A DNA stretch of 64,000 bases from PLanc-01 sp035342095 (GTDB taxonomy: Bacteria; Planctomycetota; Phycisphaerae; Sedimentisphaerales; Anaerobacaceae): assembly GCA_035342095.1 (NCBI GenBank), contig DAOQWL010000006.1, forward strand, positions 50,958-114,957, in the 5' to 3' direction. Position numbers and translations under genes: made by a program. A model generated the notes under the pieces. The model saw only the letters and a list, made by a program, of their open reading frames with translations. It searched no databases and was not told the DNA's origin. Of this stretch, positions 61,461 through 64,000 are shown in pieces. Positions within the stretch are counted from its first letter, which is position 1. The number at the start of each line of letters is the position of its first letter.

Positions 61461-62285
61461 ATGGGTATCGAGACGGTGAGTGACAATTCGCTTGGTTCTT
61501 CCGAAGGTGGCGCGGGAGGGGCGTCGTCCGCGCGAGCGACGGCCGCCATCCGGTTCCGCGTCGTCGGACCGGCGGCGATGTTGTCGCACGCGGAAATGGC
61601 TCGCCTGTTTCAGCGGGCCTGTGCCCGGGCGGACATCCCGGTGCGATACAGCGAAGGGTTCAATCCTCACCCCCGATTGTCCCTGCCGCTGCCCAGACCG
61701 GTGGGAGTGGAATCGGACGACGAACTGCTGGTCGCCAGGCTCTGCGATGTCTCGATGACGGGTTCGCCTTCGGACCTTGCCGGCGTCCAGGCGGCCATGA
61801 TGCGGGCCCTCGCCGGCCAGTTGCCGGCGGGAATCGAGGTGTTCGACGTGACCCTGGCGGCCTCGAATGCCTCGTTCCAGCCGCGGTCGGCGGAGTATAT
61901 TCTGCCCATCCGGGTCCGCGAGCATCCGGACCTGACGGCCCGGCTCGAAGACGAGATCGCCAGGGTGATGAACAGCGAGCACTGCATGGTCCAGAGGGCT
62001 TCGGCAGATCGACGGACGGTGCGAAGCATCGATGTCAGGCCCTTCCTTCTGTCCATCCGGCTCCAGGAAGACAAACTCGTCGTCCAGCATACGATGGGCG
62101 ATGCCGGCTCGATCCGGGTCGACGAGATCCTGCAACTCTTCGGTCTGCGGACCGATGACGTGGAGGGGCCGATCTGCAGGACTCATGTCGTATGGGGGAC
62201 CACCAGACTTCAGAACACACCAGAGCAGCCCCGCGCCAATGGCGAGGCAGAGGATATAGAAGATGGCACGAGAGATGTTGATTAA
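61461..62285 (+). CDS. DUF2344 (TIGR03936 radical-SAM-associated) protein
   Basis: A 274-residue protein. The family signature is IRFRVVGPAAMLSHAEMARLFQRACARA (about 29-56) followed by SEGFNPHPRLSLPLP. In many bacteria this domain is fused to or encoded beside a radical SAM protein of the RimO/MiaB-like group; here it is alone and immediately upstream of RNase G, a neighbourhood known in several phyla. Function unknown. The N-terminal ~28 residues are low in complexity and the start may be internal. It overlaps the next gene by 23 bases. Confidence 0.85.
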   Translation: MGIETVSDNSLGSSEGGAGGASSARATAAIRFRVVGPAAMLSHAEMARLFQRACARADIPVRYSEGFNPHPRLSLPLPRPVGVESDDELLVARLCDVSMTGSPSDLAGVQAAMMRALAGQLPAGIEVFDVTLAASNASFQPRSAEYILPIRVREHPDLTARLEDEIARVMNSEHCMVQRASADRRTVRSIDVRPFLLSIRLQEDKLVVQHTMGDAGSIRVDEILQLFGLRTDDVEGPICRTHVVWGTTRLQNTPEQPRANGEAEDIEDGTRDVD

Positions 62286-63789
62286 TGTCGCAGAGCGCGA
62301 GGAGTGCCGCGTGGCCGTCGTCGAGGACGGCAGACTCGAGGAGCTCTACGTGGAACGGGCCAGCGCCGGCACGCATGTCGGCAGCATCTACAAGGGGAGA
62401 ATCGTCAATATCGAGTCGGGGATTCAGGCCGCCTTCATCGATATCGGCACGGACAAGAACGGCTTCCTCCACATCAGCGATCTGCACCCCCGCTACTTTC
62501 CCGGCGGCAAGAAGGACGCCCTGGAGGTTATCGGCCGACGGCAGGCGTTGAAGGACCGTCCGCCGATGCAGAACTGTCTTCGCCGGGGCCAGGAAATCGT
62601 CGTCCAGGTCACCAAGGAGGGTCTCAAGACCAAGGGCCCCACGCTGAGCACCTATCTCGCCCTGGCGGGCAAGCACCTGGTCATGATGCCCTGGATGAAG
62701 AACTACGGGATCTCGCACAAGATCGAGGACGAGGAGGAGCGGAAGCGACTGGCGGGCGTGTTCGACGAGTGCAAGGCGCCGAAAGGGCATGGATTCATCA
62801 TCCGCACCGCCGGGGAAGGGGCCTCGAAGCGCGACATCCAGGCCGATCTGAAGTACCTCGACCGTCTCTGGCGGGCGATGCAGAGCCGGATGGAAACGGA
62901 GAAGGCGCCGGGCGAGATCTACCTCGAGTCGGATCTCGTAATTCGCGCCCTGCGGGACACTTTCGGTCCCGAGATCACTCGAATCGTGTGTGATTCGGAC
63001 GCCACGGTCCGCAAGATCAAGGATTTCCTCTCGATCTCGGCCCCACGATTGAAGCCGAAGACCGTCTTCTATGAGGAGAAGATCCCGGTCTTCCACAAGT
63101 ACGGGATCGAGGACGAAATTGCCAAGATTCAGTCTCGCGAGGTGGAGCTCAAGAGCGGCGGCTCGATCGTGATCGAGCAGACTGAGGCGCTGGTCGCTAT
63201 CGACGTCAACAGCGGGCGGTTCCGCACGCAGAAGAACGCCGAGCAGACGGCGTATGAGAACAACCTGGAGGCCGCCACCGAAATCGCCCGGCAACTGCGT
63301 CTGCGGGACCTGGGCGGGTTGATCGTCTGCGACTTCATCGACATGCGAAACGCCAAACACCGCAAAGAGGTGGAGCGGGCGTTCCGCGACGCGATGAAGG
63401 CCGACCGGGCGAGATCCAAGCTGCTGCACATCAGCCGGTTCGGGGTGATCGAGATGACGCGGCAGCGAATGAGGCCCTCCCTCCAGTTCAGCACGTTTCT
63501 GGCTTGTCCCCATTGCGCGGGCACCGGCTTCGTCAAGAGCCACGAATCCCTGGCGCTCGAGATCATCCGTTTGCTGAATCTGGCGGTGTCGAGGGACCAC
63601 ATCAAACGCATCGAGCTGACGGTCCCGAAGGAGGTGGGGGAGTTCCTTCAGAATGAGAAGCGAGCGGCGATCGCCCAGATCGAACAGGCAACCGAGAAGC
63701 GGATCATCATTCGTTCTTCGCCTGATTTTGCCGGCGAGCAGCGCACGCTGATGTGTTTCAATGACCGCGGCGGCGAAGTGAAACTGTGA
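62263..63789 (+). CDS. rng: Ribonuclease G/E family endoribonuclease
   Basis: A 508-residue protein of RNase G type. The S1 domain includes THVGSIYKGRIVNIESGIQAAFIDIG (about 36-61) and GFLHISDL. The catalytic Mg site is in TEALVAIDVNSGRF (about 307-320) and LGGLIVCDFIDM; the zinc-link cysteines are in CPHCAGTG (about 410). There is no long C-terminal degradosome scaffold as in E. coli RNase E. It processes 16S rRNA and degrades mRNA with 5'-monophosphate ends. It starts inside the DUF2344 gene, suggesting coupled translation. Confidence 0.95.
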   Translation: MAREMLINVAEREECRVAVVEDGRLEELYVERASAGTHVGSIYKGRIVNIESGIQAAFIDIGTDKNGFLHISDLHPRYFPGGKKDALEVIGRRQALKDRPPMQNCLRRGQEIVVQVTKEGLKTKGPTLSTYLALAGKHLVMMPWMKNYGISHKIEDEEERKRLAGVFDECKAPKGHGFIIRTAGEGASKRDIQADLKYLDRLWRAMQSRMETEKAPGEIYLESDLVIRALRDTFGPEITRIVCDSDATVRKIKDFLSISAPRLKPKTVFYEEKIPVFHKYGIEDEIAKIQSREVELKSGGSIVIEQTEALVAIDVNSGRFRTQKNAEQTAYENNLEAATEIARQLRLRDLGGLIVCDFIDMRNAKHRKEVERAFRDAMKADRARSKLLHISRFGVIEMTRQRMRPSLQFSTFLACPHCAGTGFVKSHESLALEIIRLLNLAVSRDHIKRIELTVPKEVGEFLQNEKRAAIAQIEQATEKRIIIRSSPDFAGEQRTLMCFNDRGGEVKL

Positions 63790-63810
63790 CCGGCAGGGAG
63801 GCCGAGGACT

Positions 63811-64000
63811 GTGGAATTCGATCTTGAGTACGCACGGAACGTGATTCGGGCCGAGGCCGAGGCCATCTCGCTGATGACGTCGGTCGTCAACGACGATTTT
63901 GCCAAGGCGGCCGAGATGATCTATCGTTGTCCCGGATCGTGCATTGTCAGCGGGATCGGCAAGGCCGGGATCATCGGCCGCAAGATCAGCGCCACGCTGG
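63811..64000 (+). CDS. KdsD/KpsF-like sugar-phosphate isomerase (cut by window end)
   Basis: Only the first ~63 residues are visible, starting at a GTG 21 bases after the rng stop and preceded by AGGGAGG. The sequence VEFDLEYARNVIRAEAEAI followed by CIVSGIGKAGIIGRKISATL is the N-terminus of the SIS domain of arabinose-5-phosphate isomerases (KdsD, KpsF, GutQ), with the phosphosugar-binding SGxGKAG motif. It would convert ribulose-5-phosphate to arabinose-5-phosphate for Kdo synthesis. Whether CBS domains follow cannot be seen. Confidence 0.85.
   Translation, partial: MEFDLEYARNVIRAEAEAISLMTSVVNDDFAKAAEMIYRCPGSCIVSGIGKAGIIGRKISATL

Overview
The window reads as a chromosomal segment of a high-GC, probably anaerobic member of the Planctomycetota, most likely Phycisphaerae or Sedimentisphaerales-like. 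This is inferred from gene content only: Tat-exported GFO/IDH/MocA oxidoreductases, DUF1080 lipoproteins, a Tat sulfatase, GH172 (DUF2961) and DUF4838 proteins, very large LamG and GEVED exported proteins, a type II pseudopilin, and ECF sigma factors each coupled to a membrane protein. I found no rRNA, tRNA, CRISPR array, transposase, integrase or phage gene.

Layout. 0.1-3.5 kb: a four-domain sulfur/CoA-disulfide reductase fusion and a rubrerythrin-VIT iron transporter. 3.6-10 kb: exported nucleoside hydrolase, two Tat oxidoreductases, a small nucleotidyltransferase-fold protein and an archaeal-type single-domain GMP synthase ATPase subunit. 10-18 kb: PAP2 lipoprotein, aspartate kinase, an ECF sigma/membrane protein pair and a GH172 enzyme. 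18-22 kb: ahbD and a fused ahbA-ahbB, then a second ECF sigma/membrane protein pair. 22-30 kb (minus strand): a DUF1080 lipoprotein and a tightly packed run resB-ccsA-sulfatase-DUF4838-fetA-fetB. 30-36 kb (plus strand, divergent from that run): hemA, a hemC-cobA-hemD triple fusion, ahbC, hemB and another DUF1080 lipoprotein. 37-46 kb: a universal stress protein, two paralogous GEVED proteins and a GH5-like glycosidase. 46-53 kb (minus): two multidomain LamG proteins flanking a pseudopilin. 54-58 kb: MscS channel, small lipoprotein, a MIF-like tautomerase, hisI and a flippase-like membrane protein. 58-64 kb: hpf, ptsN, HPr, ptsI (a regulatory phosphotransfer chain without visible membrane components), a DUF2344 protein, RNase G and the start of a KdsD/KpsF-type sugar-phosphate isomerase.

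How the genes work together. The clearest pathway is siroheme-dependent heme synthesis: HemA and HemB supply porphobilinogen, the HemC-CobA-HemD fusion makes precorrin-2, AhbAB decarboxylates siroheme, AhbC deacetylates didecarboxysiroheme and AhbD makes heme b. System II cytochrome c maturation (ResB/CcsA) is divergent from hemA and can use that heme. HemL and the precorrin-2 dehydrogenase/ferrochelatase needed to complete the route are not in the window. Iron handling recurs (rubrerythrin-VIT, FetAB).

The most unusual non-coding signal is a set of REP-like palindromic elements. One family begins GTAG, is present in three copies with covarying stems, and has an inverted-pair (REPIN-like) architecture. 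Two sequence-unrelated elements share that architecture, and a GTAG-plus-palindrome unit lies in frame in the linker of the HemC-CobA-HemD fusion.
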